Notes: generated by a model not told the origin, from the sequence alone. 64,000 nt of DNA from Spirochaetota bacterium (GCA_038043445.1 JBBTBY010000047.1:28889-92888); one strand, 5' to 3'. Shown: positions 7,469 through 15,956, counted from the first letter of the stretch. Numbers and translations: made by a program.

Positions 7469-9745
7469 ATGAAAAAGATCATCCTCCTGTTCGTCTCTGT
7501 CGCCGTGTTCGGCATAACGCGCCAAACGCTTCCGCTTCAGAAAATGATCGATGAAGCGCGGGCATCCGGCACCTCGGTATCGATACCGGCGGGCGAATGG
7601 CTTATTGATACGGACGGTGTCGCAATTCGGGGCGCTACCAATCTTACCATCTCCGGTGCGGGTGACCGCACGGTGATCGTATCGTCGAACATGAAGATCA
7701 TGTTCAGCATCGGCGGGTCGAAGGGCATCGTTCTTAAGGATTTCAGGATCGATTACGATCCGCTCCCGTTCACCCAGGGAACGGTGACCGCCGTCGGTCC
7801 CGATGCGGCATGGGTGGAATACGAGATACACGATGGTTATCCGCGCCTTGCGCCGCCGTACAATATGCGTACCGCGTATTTTTTCGACCCGACAACGCGT
7901 AACTGGAAACCGGATGTGCCGGACACCTATTGCCAGGCGAACGAGATCATAAGCCCGACGAAAGGGCGTATCGTCAAACCGAATCATCCGAGCGGTCTTG
8001 ATTACCGCACGATCTGCGTCGGTGACCGCGTGGCCTTCGCCGTGCGCCCCGCGGCCGCGATATCGTACCGCGACTGCGAGAATGTGCGTATTGAAGATGT
8101 CGATATCCTTTCCGCGCCGGGTGCCGCCGTTATTCTCCGCTTCATGCGCGGGGATAATTATTTTCGATACAACATCGAACGAGGACCGATGCCGGAAGGC
8201 GCGAGCGAAGCACGCCTCATGTCATCGTCAGCCGACGGTTTCAATATCGCCATCGCCGAAAAAGGGCCGACGCTCGAACGCTGCGATTTCTCGTTCATGG
8301 GCGATGATTCGGTTAATTTTCACGGCGGCATACTGCCGGTCGTTCATGTCGAAAACCCTGCGACAATATGGGTGACCGACCGCTACAGCGATACGAAGCA
8401 GTTCATCGGTTTTTTACGCGGCGGCGAGAGGGCACAATTCCTCCGCTACGGAACATTCGAACCGCTGGGCGAGAGCGTCATCGTGAGCGCGGTCATGGAT
8501 AACGCCGAGGTATCGCGCATCAACGACAAGCTCGTGAACGATTGGTGGTATAAGTCCACTTCCCCCGGATATTTCAAGGACCGCTCGACGTTCCACACCT
8601 ACCGCATTACGCTCTCAAAGCCCGTTGCCGGCGTTTCATTCGGCGACGGGTTCGCCGTGCCCTCGCTTGAATGCGAAGGATATGCGATACGCAACTGCCA
8701 TTTCCACGACCACCGCGCCATGGCGATACGCATGATGGCGGGCAACGGCGTCATCGAGGGATGCACGATCGAGCGTATAAAATACGCGGCGATCACGATG
8801 GGCCCGGAATATGCCGGCTGGTCTGAAACGGGGTGGGTGAAGAACATCGTCGTACGCAACAATGTGATACGCGATGTCTGCCAGGACCAGGCGTCGTATG
8901 CCGAAAAAACGTATTACCCCGGTGCGCTTTCGATATTCCCTGCATTGCGCGCCAATCCCGATAAGCTTCCTGTGTCAGCGCATAATTCGAACATCGTCAT
9001 ACAGAGCAATGTCATCGACGGCGCAAGTACGGCGGCGATATACATCAACGGCGGACGGGACGTTGCTATCAGCGGCAACATCATACGCAACGTAAATCGC
9101 GTGAACGGAGAGAAAACGGCAAGCGAAGCGAATGCGCGTACCGATCATGCCATCGTTGTTTTCAATTCCATGAATGTTTCGGAGCGGGATAATACGTTCG
9201 GCCCCCCGGGGCCGTTCTCAAAGGGGAATTTCAAGGATTTCGGCTTCATCCGTGCCGAGAAAAAAGAGCGCGTCGCCGTGTCTTACGCTTTGCTTTCCGC
9301 CGAAGCGGACGCTGCTAACTGGAACGCGCTCAGTGTCGATACGATGAACAAGCGCGAGGGAGGCGTTTCGTTCAAATGGGAAAGAGCGAATGCAGGCGTG
9401 GCGCTGCAATCGGCGGCGCTTTCACGGAACGATTGGTCGGACTGCGATCATCTCTCGTTCTGGCTCTATGCGGAAAAGGATAATGGTGCGGCGATCGTCA
9501 TCACGATCACATCACCGCAGAAGAGCGAACTGGATAATTATTATATGAAGAAGATCGTCACCGCGCAGGGCTGGCAGCAGATCACGATACGCTTCAAGGA
9601 TCTCGAAGTGATGCGCTCGCCCAAGGGATGGTCGAACGTGAGCAAGATCGCCTTCAATCTGATAGGCTGGGGCGCGGTGAGAAAACCGGATACCGTCCTT
9701 TCCATTTCTGATATCCGTATCGGGTATGATCCTGCATTGCAATAA
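7469..9745 (+). CDS. Secreted right-handed parallel beta-helix protein with C-terminal beta-sandwich
   Basis: 758 residues with a signal peptide (1-17). From residue 20 to about 580 the sequence is a right-handed parallel beta-helix: repeated strand-turn motifs such as 'NLTISGAGDRTVI', 'NVRIEDVDILSAPGAAV', 'AISGNIIRNV'. 'FSFMGDDSVNFHG' near residue 270 resembles the catalytic-loop region of GH110-type alpha-galactosidases, so a GH110-like exo-galactosidase is possible, though polysaccharide lyase families share the fold. The last 160 residues resemble a CIA30/CBM-like beta-sandwich ('WSDCDHLSFWLYAEKDNG'). It sits in a tight run with cytosolic sugar enzymes and probably supplies their substrate. 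Confidence 0.8.
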   Translation: MKKIILLFVSVAVFGITRQTLPLQKMIDEARASGTSVSIPAGEWLIDTDGVAIRGATNLTISGAGDRTVIVSSNMKIMFSIGGSKGIVLKDFRIDYDPLPFTQGTVTAVGPDAAWVEYEIHDGYPRLAPPYNMRTAYFFDPTTRNWKPDVPDTYCQANEIISPTKGRIVKPNHPSGLDYRTICVGDRVAFAVRPAAAISYRDCENVRIEDVDILSAPGAAVILRFMRGDNYFRYNIERGPMPEGASEARLMSSSADGFNIAIAEKGPTLERCDFSFMGDDSVNFHGGILPVVHVENPATIWVTDRYSDTKQFIGFLRGGERAQFLRYGTFEPLGESVIVSAVMDNAEVSRINDKLVNDWWYKSTSPGYFKDRSTFHTYRITLSKPVAGVSFGDGFAVPSLECEGYAIRNCHFHDHRAMAIRMMAGNGVIEGCTIERIKYAAITMGPEYAGWSETGWVKNIVVRNNVIRDVCQDQASYAEKTYYPGALSIFPALRANPDKLPVSAHNSNIVIQSNVIDGASTAAIYINGGRDVAISGNIIRNVNRVNGEKTASEANARTDHAIVVFNSMNVSERDNTFGPPGPFSKGNFKDFGFIRAEKKERVAVSYALLSAEADAANWNALSVDTMNKREGGVSFKWERANAGVALQSAALSRNDWSDCDHLSFWLYAEKDNGAAIVITITSPQKSELDNYYMKKIVTAQGWQQITIRFKDLEVMRSPKGWSNVSKIAFNLIGWGAVRKPDTVLSISDIRIGYDPALQ

Positions 9746-9760
9746 ATCCAAGGAGCAGCT

Positions 9761-10822
9761 ATGAATCGCACAGGAGCAATTTCTATCGGCATCGCGGGCA
9801 TCGGCCGCGCGGGCTGGGGCATGCACTGCAATGAGCTCAAGGGGCGCGAAGGAAAATTCACCATCCGTGCGGCATGCGATATCGACGAGGCGCGGCTGGC
9901 GAAAATGAAAGAGCGATACAGCTGCGTGACATATACGAGCTTTGATGAGATGATAAATGATAAGAACATCGAGCTTATCGATATCGCCACGCTCTCGCCC
10001 GATCACACGCCGATGGCGCTCAAGGCGCTCGCCGCGGGGAAATATGTCTTCCTCGAAAAGCCCATTGCGCTCACGTACAAGGATGCGCTCAGGCTCAAAG
10101 CGGCATCGATGAAGTACAGAAAAAAACTTTATTGCCGTCATAATCGCCGGTTCGAAGCGCCGTTCGTGCATATCAGAGAGATCATCGCTTCCGGATTGCT
10201 TGGCGATGTCTACGAGATAAAGCTTCGCCGTCACGGTTATTCGCGGCGCGACGACTGGCAGACGCATATCGCATCCGGCGGCGGGCAGCTCAACAACTGG
10301 GGACCGCATATCATCGATCATGCGCTCCGCTTCCTCGAGTCGCCGGTCGCGACAATATGGGGTGATCTGAAAAAAGTGGCCGCTGTCGGCGATGCCGAGG
10401 ATCATCTCAAGATAGTGCTCACCGGAAAGAACGGACGCATTGTCGATCTTGAGATAAGCGGCGGTGCGGCGATAATCGAGCCGGAATATATAATTTTCGG
10501 ATCGAAGGGTGCGCTTACCTGTACCGGCAACGAGATCAGGATGAAATATCTCGACCCCGCGGTAACACTTCCCCCGCGAAAAGCTGTAAAAGCGTCTCCG
10601 CCCATGGAAGGAAGCTTCGGTAACCCCGATGTGCTCACGTGGAAAGAAGAGACGATACAGGCCTCGCCGGCTCAACCGAGCAATACCGACCACATCTGGG
10701 ACCATCTCCATGCCTCCATTCGCGAAGGGAAGAAATTCCCGATAACGATGGACGAAGCGGTGGAGGTCGTTCGCGTAGCGGACATCGTAAAACGGGGAAC
10801 GGCATTCACCGCGAAAAAATAG
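9761..10822 (+). CDS. Gfo/Idh/MocA-family oxidoreductase
   Basis: 353 residues with an AAGGAG site before the ATG. The N-terminal Rossmann domain shows 'IGIAGIGRAGWGMHC' for NAD(P) binding, and 'YVFLEKPIALT' carries the Glu-Lys-Pro motif typical of this family. The C-terminal alpha/beta domain has 'GGGQLNNWGPHIIDHALRF' at the substrate side. Members oxidise or reduce sugars, inositols and related polyols using NAD(P). It starts 15 bp after the beta-helix gene and probably completes the same catabolic unit. Confidence 0.9.
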   Translation: MNRTGAISIGIAGIGRAGWGMHCNELKGREGKFTIRAACDIDEARLAKMKERYSCVTYTSFDEMINDKNIELIDIATLSPDHTPMALKALAAGKYVFLEKPIALTYKDALRLKAASMKYRKKLYCRHNRRFEAPFVHIREIIASGLLGDVYEIKLRRHGYSRRDDWQTHIASGGGQLNNWGPHIIDHALRFLESPVATIWGDLKKVAAVGDAEDHLKIVLTGKNGRIVDLEISGGAAIIEPEYIIFGSKGALTCTGNEIRMKYLDPAVTLPPRKAVKASPPMEGSFGNPDVLTWKEETIQASPAQPSNTDHIWDHLHASIREGKKFPITMDEAVEVVRVADIVKRGTAFTAKK

Positions 10823-10932
10823 CGTTCCCCATACGCAGCGCCAGTGCAACGCTTGTCGCATCGCCTGCGGGACTTGCCGAATGCGATTATCGGTATATAC
10901 TTACCACATCATTCCCGATACGGAGGAATACC

Positions 10933-11466
10933 ATGAAAAAGCATACATGCATGCTCGCAGCATTGGCTGCACTTACCGTCTCCTCGCTGACGCTCGTATC
11001 ATGCTCGTTCTTCGGCGCAAAGGTCACCGACGATACGGTGAAAAAATACTGCGCGGCATGGAAGAACCTGAAAGCGCTCGGTATCACCAAGGGCGAAATG
11101 CCGTCGGGCGTGAACGGATTGAAGCTGTTCGAAAAAGCGGTCAAGAGCGCCGGCTTCAAGGGCGTCCTCGAGTTCATGGGAATGCAGCAGAAGATCGGAC
11201 AGGCGTTCATCGTGGTGAAAGCGGAGAAAGTGATGAACAATCCGAAGGCGACCGTTGCCGACTTTGACAAGCTGCTCGATGACCCGACCATACCGGAAGC
11301 AACGAAACGATCGATACGCGATGCGCTCAAAGCGGGCGGATCCGAGAAGAACCTCAAATATGCGAAGACCGCGTTCGATCTCCTCGCAAAAATGGTCGAC
11401 AAGGAAACGCTTGCCGTGGTCCGGCGCAATGAGGCTGAATTGACGGCGGTCTTTTCCGAGAAATAG
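10933..11466 (+). CDS. Small putative lipoprotein, unknown function
   Basis: 177 residues. The ATG at 10933 follows a strong CGGAGGA site; the open frame extends upstream to 10639 but that part overlaps the previous gene. The N-terminus is a lipoprotein signal peptide: a positive start, a hydrophobic stretch and the lipobox 'LVSC' near residues 21-24. The mature part is alpha-helical, Lys/Ala-rich and without recognisable domains. It ends 2 bp from the convergent sigma-54 regulator gene. Probably membrane-anchored in the periplasm. Confidence 0.75.
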   Translation: MKKHTCMLAALAALTVSSLTLVSCSFFGAKVTDDTVKKYCAAWKNLKALGITKGEMPSGVNGLKLFEKAVKSAGFKGVLEFMGMQQKIGQAFIVVKAEKVMNNPKATVADFDKLLDDPTIPEATKRSIRDALKAGGSEKNLKYAKTAFDLLAKMVDKETLAVVRRNEAELTAVFSEK

Positions 11467-11467
11467 T

Positions 11468-12790
11468 TCAGGACAGACCGAGCTTCTTCATTTTCTGCCA
11501 GAGCGCCACGCGGCTGATGCCTATTTCCCGCGCGGCGGCGCTCCTGTTGCCCCCGTGCGCGGCGAGTATACGCACAATATCATCTTTGCTCACCAGTGAG
11601 CGCTTCGCCTCCCGGGGTTTCTGTTCCGGCGTGTGTTCGGCGGCGGATATCGATGGCGGGAGATCGAGCGCGTCAATGGATGCCCCTGCGGCGACAACGA
11701 ACGCATACTCGATGGTATTTTCAAGCTCGCGCACATTACCCGGCCACGTATGTGCCATGAGCACGCGCATGGCGCGGGGTGTACACCCTTGTATGTTCTT
11801 ACCCGAACGGGCGGCATGTTTCTTTATGAACGCATCGCATAAGAGCGGTATATCGTTCATGCGCGTACGCAGGGGCGGCATGTGTATCGGGAACACCGCA
11901 AGGCGATAGAAAAGGTCCTCACGGAAATTCCTTTGTGTAACGTACGCAGGGAGATCACGATTCGTCGCTGCTATGATGCGCATATCGACGGGAATGCTGT
12001 CGGTGCCGCCGACACGTTCGATCATCCGTTCCTGAATGACGCGAAGGAGCTTCACCTGCGTTGCCGGTGATATCTCACCGATCTCGTCGAGGAATATCGT
12101 GCCGCCGTGCGCAAGCTCGAATTTCCCTTTTTTATCCCGTATGGCGCCGGTGAATGCACCGTGTACGTGGCCGAAGAGCTCGCTTTCGAGGACGCTCTCG
12201 GCGAGCGATGCACAGGATACCGCCACGAACGGCGTGGTCCTTCGCGGCGAGCGGTCATGAATCGCCCGGGCAGCGAGCTCTTTGCCGGTACCGCTTTCCC
12301 CGGTTATGAGAACGTTCGCCATCGATTCTGCGGCAAGCGATATCTGGCGGAACACCGCATGCATTGCAGGCGCTTTTCCATAGATGCCGGAATATGACGA
12401 CGGTGCATCGGCAACGGCGGTCTTCACCGACGTGCAGACGTTCACATCGCGTATATCGAGGACCATGATACGGCGGCGGCCGGCAACCGCATCGCTGTGG
12501 AGCATGACCGGGCAGAGATCGCCCTCTCGTATCATGAGATAGAAGCTCTTCGTGCCGGGTTCGTTTTCCTTCATGCAGTCGGCGAGATCGACCTCGCTTT
12601 CCGCGGACGGTGAAACGAAGTACCGCAGAATGCGATATGATCTTCCGACGGCATCGTCGCGGGCTATACCTGTCAGGAGCACCATCGCATCGTTCCAGCT
12701 CCGTATCGTCAATTGTTCATCAAGTGAATAAAAACCGAGCGTGGGAAAACCATCAAGCGCTCCGAATGATGATGCATCAGATGCGTTCAT
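11468..12790 (-). CDS. Sigma-54-dependent transcriptional activator (PAS-AAA+-Fis)
   Basis: 440 residues from the ATG at 12790, chosen because GGAG lies 9 bases before it; an in-frame TTG/ATG pair at 12808/12805 has no ribosome site. Domain order: PAS sensor (about 10-110), AAA+ domain (about 130-360) with Walker A 'GESGTGKE', the sigma-54-contact loop 'GAFTGA' and Walker B 'GGTIFLDEIGE', then a Fis-type helix-turn-helix at the C-terminus ('NRSAAAREIGISRVALWQK'). It remodels sigma-54 RNA polymerase. It is divergent from a glutaredoxin/ferredoxin/DUF6132 operon that has a matching sigma-54 promoter, and palindromic sites lie between them, so that operon is its likely target. The PAS ligand is unknown; a redox or gas signal is plausible. 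Confidence 0.93.
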   Translation of the reverse strand: MNASDASSFGALDGFPTLGFYSLDEQLTIRSWNDAMVLLTGIARDDAVGRSYRILRYFVSPSAESEVDLADCMKENEPGTKSFYLMIREGDLCPVMLHSDAVAGRRRIMVLDIRDVNVCTSVKTAVADAPSSYSGIYGKAPAMHAVFRQISLAAESMANVLITGESGTGKELAARAIHDRSPRRTTPFVAVSCASLAESVLESELFGHVHGAFTGAIRDKKGKFELAHGGTIFLDEIGEISPATQVKLLRVIQERMIERVGGTDSIPVDMRIIAATNRDLPAYVTQRNFREDLFYRLAVFPIHMPPLRTRMNDIPLLCDAFIKKHAARSGKNIQGCTPRAMRVLMAHTWPGNVRELENTIEYAFVVAAGASIDALDLPPSISAAEHTPEQKPREAKRSLVSKDDIVRILAAHGGNRSAAAREIGISRVALWQKMKKLGLS

Positions 12791-12810
12791 AGGGTATATC
12801 TCCATCAATG

Positions 12811-12854
12811 CTTAACGTAAAGCAAGTGCCGCGTGCATATGCCTTAACGTTAAG
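12811..12854. promoter_or_regulatory. Paired palindromic upstream activator sites
   Basis: Two copies of a 12-bp motif: CTTAACGTAAAG at 12811-12822 and the perfect palindrome CTTAACGTTAAG at 12843-12854. Their centres are 32 bp apart, about three helical turns, so bound dimers would lie on the same DNA face. They lie 47 bp or more upstream of the sigma-54 promoter at 12901, as expected for enhancer sites of the adjacent activator. They also cover the 5' region of the activator gene, so self-repression is possible. Confidence 0.75.
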
Positions 12855-12900
12855 ATAATATAATGCAACCGCAAATCAAGCGAAATTTCACCGTTTTATA

Positions 12901-12918
12901 TGGCATACCGATTGCAAT
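12901..12918 (+). promoter_or_regulatory. Sigma-54 (-24/-12) promoter of the redox operon
   Basis: TGGCAT at 12901 and TTGCAAT at 12912 match the -24/-12 consensus, with exactly 10 bases between the invariant GG and GC. The glutaredoxin ATG is 37 bp downstream. Upstream palindromes and the divergent sigma-54 activator gene complete a textbook arrangement. Confidence 0.85.
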
Positions 12919-12954
12919 ACTTAAGTAACAGATCATATGACCAAGGAGGTTATT

Positions 12955-13185
12955 ATGTCGGTCACTGTATATTCAACTCCGAGCTGCGGTTATTGCACCA
13001 TGGCGAAGAATTATCTGCGTTCCAAAGGCATTCCGTACACGGATGTTAACGTAGCCGCGGACCGTGCGAAGGCGGAAGAGATGGTACGCAAGACAAATCA
13101 ATACGGCGTGCCGGTGCTTGAAATAAACGGGAGCATCGTCGTCGGTTTCGACAGGCCGCGCATCGATGCGCTCATAGGACGGTAG
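12955..13185 (+). CDS. Glutaredoxin-like (NrdH-type) protein
   Basis: 76 residues from the ATG at 12955, which has an AAGGAGGT site at 12943-12950; the frame from 12937 would include that site in coding sequence. The redox-active 'SCGYCTMAK' motif is at the end of the first strand, followed by 'GVPVLEINGSIVVGFD', the cis-proline and glutathione/partner-binding region. Length is normal for glutaredoxin or NrdH-redoxin. First gene of a sigma-54-driven operon; the ferredoxin gene starts 3 bases after its stop codon. Likely a cytosolic thiol-disulfide carrier. Confidence 0.9.
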   Translation: MSVTVYSTPSCGYCTMAKNYLRSKGIPYTDVNVAADRAKAEEMVRKTNQYGVPVLEINGSIVVGFDRPRIDALIGR

Positions 13186-13187
13186 AC

Positions 13188-13385
13188 ATGGTCTCAATAA
13201 TTGCAGCACGCTGCCCGCAGAACCATCCCTGTCCGTCGGTACATGTATGCCCGACGGGGGCGCTCACGCAGAAGGGTTATGGTCTGCCGGAGGTTGACGA
13301 AGAGAAATGTACCGACTGCGGACAATGCATATCGTTCTGCCCGCGCGGGGCTTTCAAACCGGCAGCGGCGGGGGTTCTGCGATGA
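13188..13385 (+). CDS. Small 4Fe-4S ferredoxin-type protein
   Basis: 65 residues. The second cluster motif is canonical, 'CTDCGQCISFCP' (Cys41, 44, 47, 51). The first is unusual: Cys9, Cys15 and Cys21 spaced C-x5-C-x5-C-P, so whether one or two clusters are bound is uncertain. Similar proteins with a 'CPQNHPC' opening exist in anaerobes. It is translated directly after the glutaredoxin and overlaps the next start by the ATGA arrangement. Probably a cytosolic electron carrier paired with the glutaredoxin. Confidence 0.85.
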   Translation: MVSIIAARCPQNHPCPSVHVCPTGALTQKGYGLPEVDEEKCTDCGQCISFCPRGAFKPAAAGVLR

Positions 13386-13564
13386 CCATGCGTATAATAA
13401 AAACCGCCGCGTTCATAGTCATCGGCGGCGTACTTGGATTTGCCTATTACAAACTCGTAGGCTGTCGGACGGGCACCTGTCCGATAACGTCCAATCCCTA
13501 TATATCGATGATCTATGGGGCCGTTCTCGGCGGATTGGCAAGCGGGATCACAGCCCCATCATGA
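13382..13564 (+). CDS. DUF6132-type small membrane protein
   Basis: 60 residues, ATG overlapping the ferredoxin stop (ATGA). Two hydrophobic segments (about 5-24 and 42-58) flank the loop 'VGCRTGTCPITSNPY' with two cysteines, the signature of the DUF6132 family. Such proteins often sit beside redox or sulfur-transfer genes; function unknown. The 3' end overlaps the convergent esterase gene by 17 bp. Co-transcription with glutaredoxin and ferredoxin under sigma-54 suggests thiol or sulfur handling at the membrane. Confidence 0.8.
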   Translation: MTMRIIKTAAFIVIGGVLGFAYYKLVGCRTGTCPITSNPYISMIYGAVLGGLASGITAPS

Positions 13565-14507
13565 ACGCAAAGACCTTATCGGAAAATCCGGGCAGGCCCT
13601 CGTGGCCGAAATCCGGATAGATGACAAGGTCTTTTTTCGAGGTGATGCGGTTATACGCGGCGAACTGCGTCGACGGCGGACAGACGGCATCCATGAGCCC
13701 CACGCCCATGAGCACTTCCGCTTTGATCCGCGGTGTGAGGAATTGCACGTCGATGTAGCCTAAGCGGGTGAATATCTCGTCCTCACGCTCATGGCGCGGA
13801 TCGAAATTGCGGAAGAACGTCTTCAGTTCAGCGTACGCATTGGCGGCCTGGTCCATCTCCCATACGCGCTTGTAATCGCAAAGGAAGGGGAATGTCGGCG
13901 CTGCGCGTTTTACCCGCGGCTCAAGCGATGCGCATGCGAGCGTAAGTCCGCCGCCCTGCGAGCCGCCGAACACGCCCACGCGCTTCTCATCAACATCGTC
14001 CATGTTCATGACGATGCGTACGAGTTGTGCCGTATCGAGATAGATGGCGCGAAAGAGGAGCTTATCGGGACTGTCGTTAAGACCGCGTATGATGTGGCCG
14101 TTCTGCGTCGTGCCTTTGATGCCGCCGACATCCTCCGATCGTCCGCCCTGACCTCGGCAATCGAGCGCTGCGACCGTATAGCCCTGCCCGACATAGGCGA
14201 GCTTGTCGTGCCAGTCGCCGGAGCTGCCGCTGTATCCGTGAAAGAGGACAACAGCAGGATGCTTCTTGGCGGGGTTCTTCGGGCGCAGGAGCTTCGCGTA
14301 TACGCGCGCGCCGAGCACACCGGTGAAATACATATCGAAGCATTCCGCGTTCGGTGCGGAGAATTCAGCCGGCTTCAATTCCACCTTTGGGTCGATAGCA
14401 TGCATCTCGGCGAGCGATCTGTCCCAGAACTGATCGAGATCGTCCGGGCGCGGATTGCGGCCGGTGTATTTGTATAATTCGGGAAGCGGTTTGTCTATCA
14501 ACGGCAT
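13548..14507 (-). CDS. Acetyl xylan esterase / cephalosporin-C deacetylase family hydrolase
   Basis: 319 residues from the ATG at 14507 with a GAGGAG site; the frame extends to 14615 but lacks a start signal there. Alpha/beta-hydrolase of the AXE1 type (carbohydrate esterase 7): 'LFHGYSGSSGDW' forms the oxyanion region, the nucleophile lies in 'GVFGGSQGGG', the acid in 'GLMDAVCPP' and the base in 'DFGHEGLPG'. These enzymes remove acetyl groups from xylo-oligosaccharides and other small esters. No signal peptide, so it acts in the cytosol on imported oligosaccharides. Stand-alone gene, fitting the glycan-degrading lifestyle. Confidence 0.9.
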   Translation of the reverse strand: MPLIDKPLPELYKYTGRNPRPDDLDQFWDRSLAEMHAIDPKVELKPAEFSAPNAECFDMYFTGVLGARVYAKLLRPKNPAKKHPAVVLFHGYSGSSGDWHDKLAYVGQGYTVAALDCRGQGGRSEDVGGIKGTTQNGHIIRGLNDSPDKLLFRAIYLDTAQLVRIVMNMDDVDEKRVGVFGGSQGGGLTLACASLEPRVKRAAPTFPFLCDYKRVWEMDQAANAYAELKTFFRNFDPRHEREDEIFTRLGYIDVQFLTPRIKAEVLMGVGLMDAVCPPSTQFAAYNRITSKKDLVIYPDFGHEGLPGFSDKVFAFMMGL

Positions 14508-14597
14508 GGTACACTCCTCGTAAGGATCGGGGTATGGTATCGTACTGGGATTTTTATGCAAGTGGTGGGCCTGCATAGTCTCCGGATAAGCATGTTG

Positions 14598-14625
14598 TTG
14601 ACGAAGCCCCTGCATCGTGTATACT
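14598..14625 (+). promoter_or_regulatory. Sigma-70-type promoter of the ZIP-type transporter gene
   Basis: -35 TTGACG (14598-14603), 16-bp spacer, -10 TATACT (14620-14625), 29 bp before the ATG at 14655. It lies within the longest open frame and so rules out the upstream start codon at 14556. Confidence 0.65.
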
Positions 14626-14654
14626 GTCCTGAAATTCTGACATTGGCGGTGAAT

Positions 14655-15956
14655 ATGTTTTCGACATTCCCGTTCAATAATCCCGGGTTCCAGTCATTTG
14701 CATGGGGCGTCATAAGCGCCATTTCACTGCCGCTCGGGACGCTCACCATCCTTGTCTGGAAGCCCGGGCCGAAAGCGGTCGCTTTCCTCATGGCGTTCGG
14801 CGGCGGGGCGCTTCTTTCCGCGCTGACGATAGATCTTGTCGGCGCGGCGATAAAAGCAGGGCATTTCATCCCATTGGCCATCGGCTGTGCCGGCGGCGGT
14901 GTGCTTTTTGAGGTCTTAAACCAGCTGCTCAATAAACAGGGCGGTTTTCTGCGTAAATCATCCACAACGCTGAATTATCTGAAAATAAAAAAGTCACGGC
15001 AATTCAAGCGCATATTCCGGGAATTGAGCCGCATCCCGATATTCCATGAGCTTCCCCCGGAAGAAATAAAGCTTTTAGCACCCTATATAACCGATTCACG
15101 ATATCCGAAAGGTGTTTCAATATTCAAACAGGGGGAGAAAGGCGACAGCCTGTTCATCATCGAAAAGGGGATCGTGGATGTATGGGACGATAAGAGTAAG
15201 AAGCGAATATCGCGTCTTACTGATAACGATATCGTGGGCGAGATAGCGATCATTACCGGCGCGACAAGAACAGCCACGGCACGTACCGTGACCGATACGA
15301 ACATGTGGGTGATACAGAAGACCGATTTTGAGAAGGTGCTGGCGCAGTCCCCGCGCTTATCCCAGGTCATGAAGGATCTTATACAGGGCCGGCTCAAGCG
15401 ATTGGAAAAGGTCATGGCCATTGATCCGAAGAAAGCGCGCCGCTGGGCCGCAACGGTGATCAGGAACATCGATGAGCGGGCGATGCTGCCGACGAACCAT
15501 GAGATACAAAAAGCTGCCGCGGAGAATAAAGGCGCACCGCTGGCGATATGGCTCGGGATACTGCTTGACGGAATACCGGAGTCGCTTGTCATCGGCGCGA
15601 GTCTCATCCATTCATCGATAAGCTTTTCCCTGATAGCCGGTCTTTTTCTGTCGAATTATCCGGAGGCGCTTTCCAGTTCCATGGGCATGAAGGAGCAGGG
15701 CAAATCGTTCCCGCGTATCCTGCTGATGTGGAGCTCGCTTGTGCTTATCACCGGCATCGGCGCATTTTTCGGGAACATGCTCTTCGCGCATACGCCGCAC
15801 TTTCTTTTCGCCTTCATCGAAGGACTTGCTGCGGGGGCGATGCTCACGATGATAGCAGAAACGATGCTCCCGGAGGCGTTCCATAAGGGCGGGTCCATCA
15901 TCGGCCTGGCGACACTGTTCGGCTTCCTCTCCGCGCTGTTCTTCAAGATGATATGA
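14655..15956 (+). CDS. ZIP-like metal transporter with embedded cyclic-nucleotide-binding domain
   Basis: 433 residues from the ATG at 14655 (GGCGGTG site, promoter just upstream). Three hydrophobic helices at residues 12-90 are followed by a soluble cyclic-nucleotide-binding domain (about 130-250): 'IFKQGEKGDSLFIIEKG' and the phosphate-binding cassette 'VGEIAIITGATRTATART'. About five helices follow, with 'LDGIPESLVIGASL' and 'NYPEALSSS', which resemble the metal-site helices of ZIP transporters. The 3+5 helix plan with a large central cytosolic insert matches ZIP topology, the insert being the nucleotide sensor. It likely moves divalent metal across the inner membrane under cAMP or cGMP control. 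Monocistronic and convergent with 15967. The transport assignment is by fold only. Confidence 0.8.
   Translation: MFSTFPFNNPGFQSFAWGVISAISLPLGTLTILVWKPGPKAVAFLMAFGGGALLSALTIDLVGAAIKAGHFIPLAIGCAGGGVLFEVLNQLLNKQGGFLRKSSTTLNYLKIKKSRQFKRIFRELSRIPIFHELPPEEIKLLAPYITDSRYPKGVSIFKQGEKGDSLFIIEKGIVDVWDDKSKKRISRLTDNDIVGEIAIITGATRTATARTVTDTNMWVIQKTDFEKVLAQSPRLSQVMKDLIQGRLKRLEKVMAIDPKKARRWAATVIRNIDERAMLPTNHEIQKAAAENKGAPLAIWLGILLDGIPESLVIGASLIHSSISFSLIAGLFLSNYPEALSSSMGMKEQGKSFPRILLMWSSLVLITGIGAFFGNMLFAHTPHFLFAFIEGLAAGAMLTMIAETMLPEAFHKGGSIIGLATLFGFLSALFFKMI

Noticed and set aside
9512..10861. 449-codon open frame on the minus strand opposite the Gfo/Idh/MocA gene
   Set aside because: Antisense shadow typical of high-GC DNA; rich in Arg/His, no ribosome site or domain. 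The same holds for long opposite-strand frames at 32636-33844, 38001-39110, 36325-37620 and 50649-51863.
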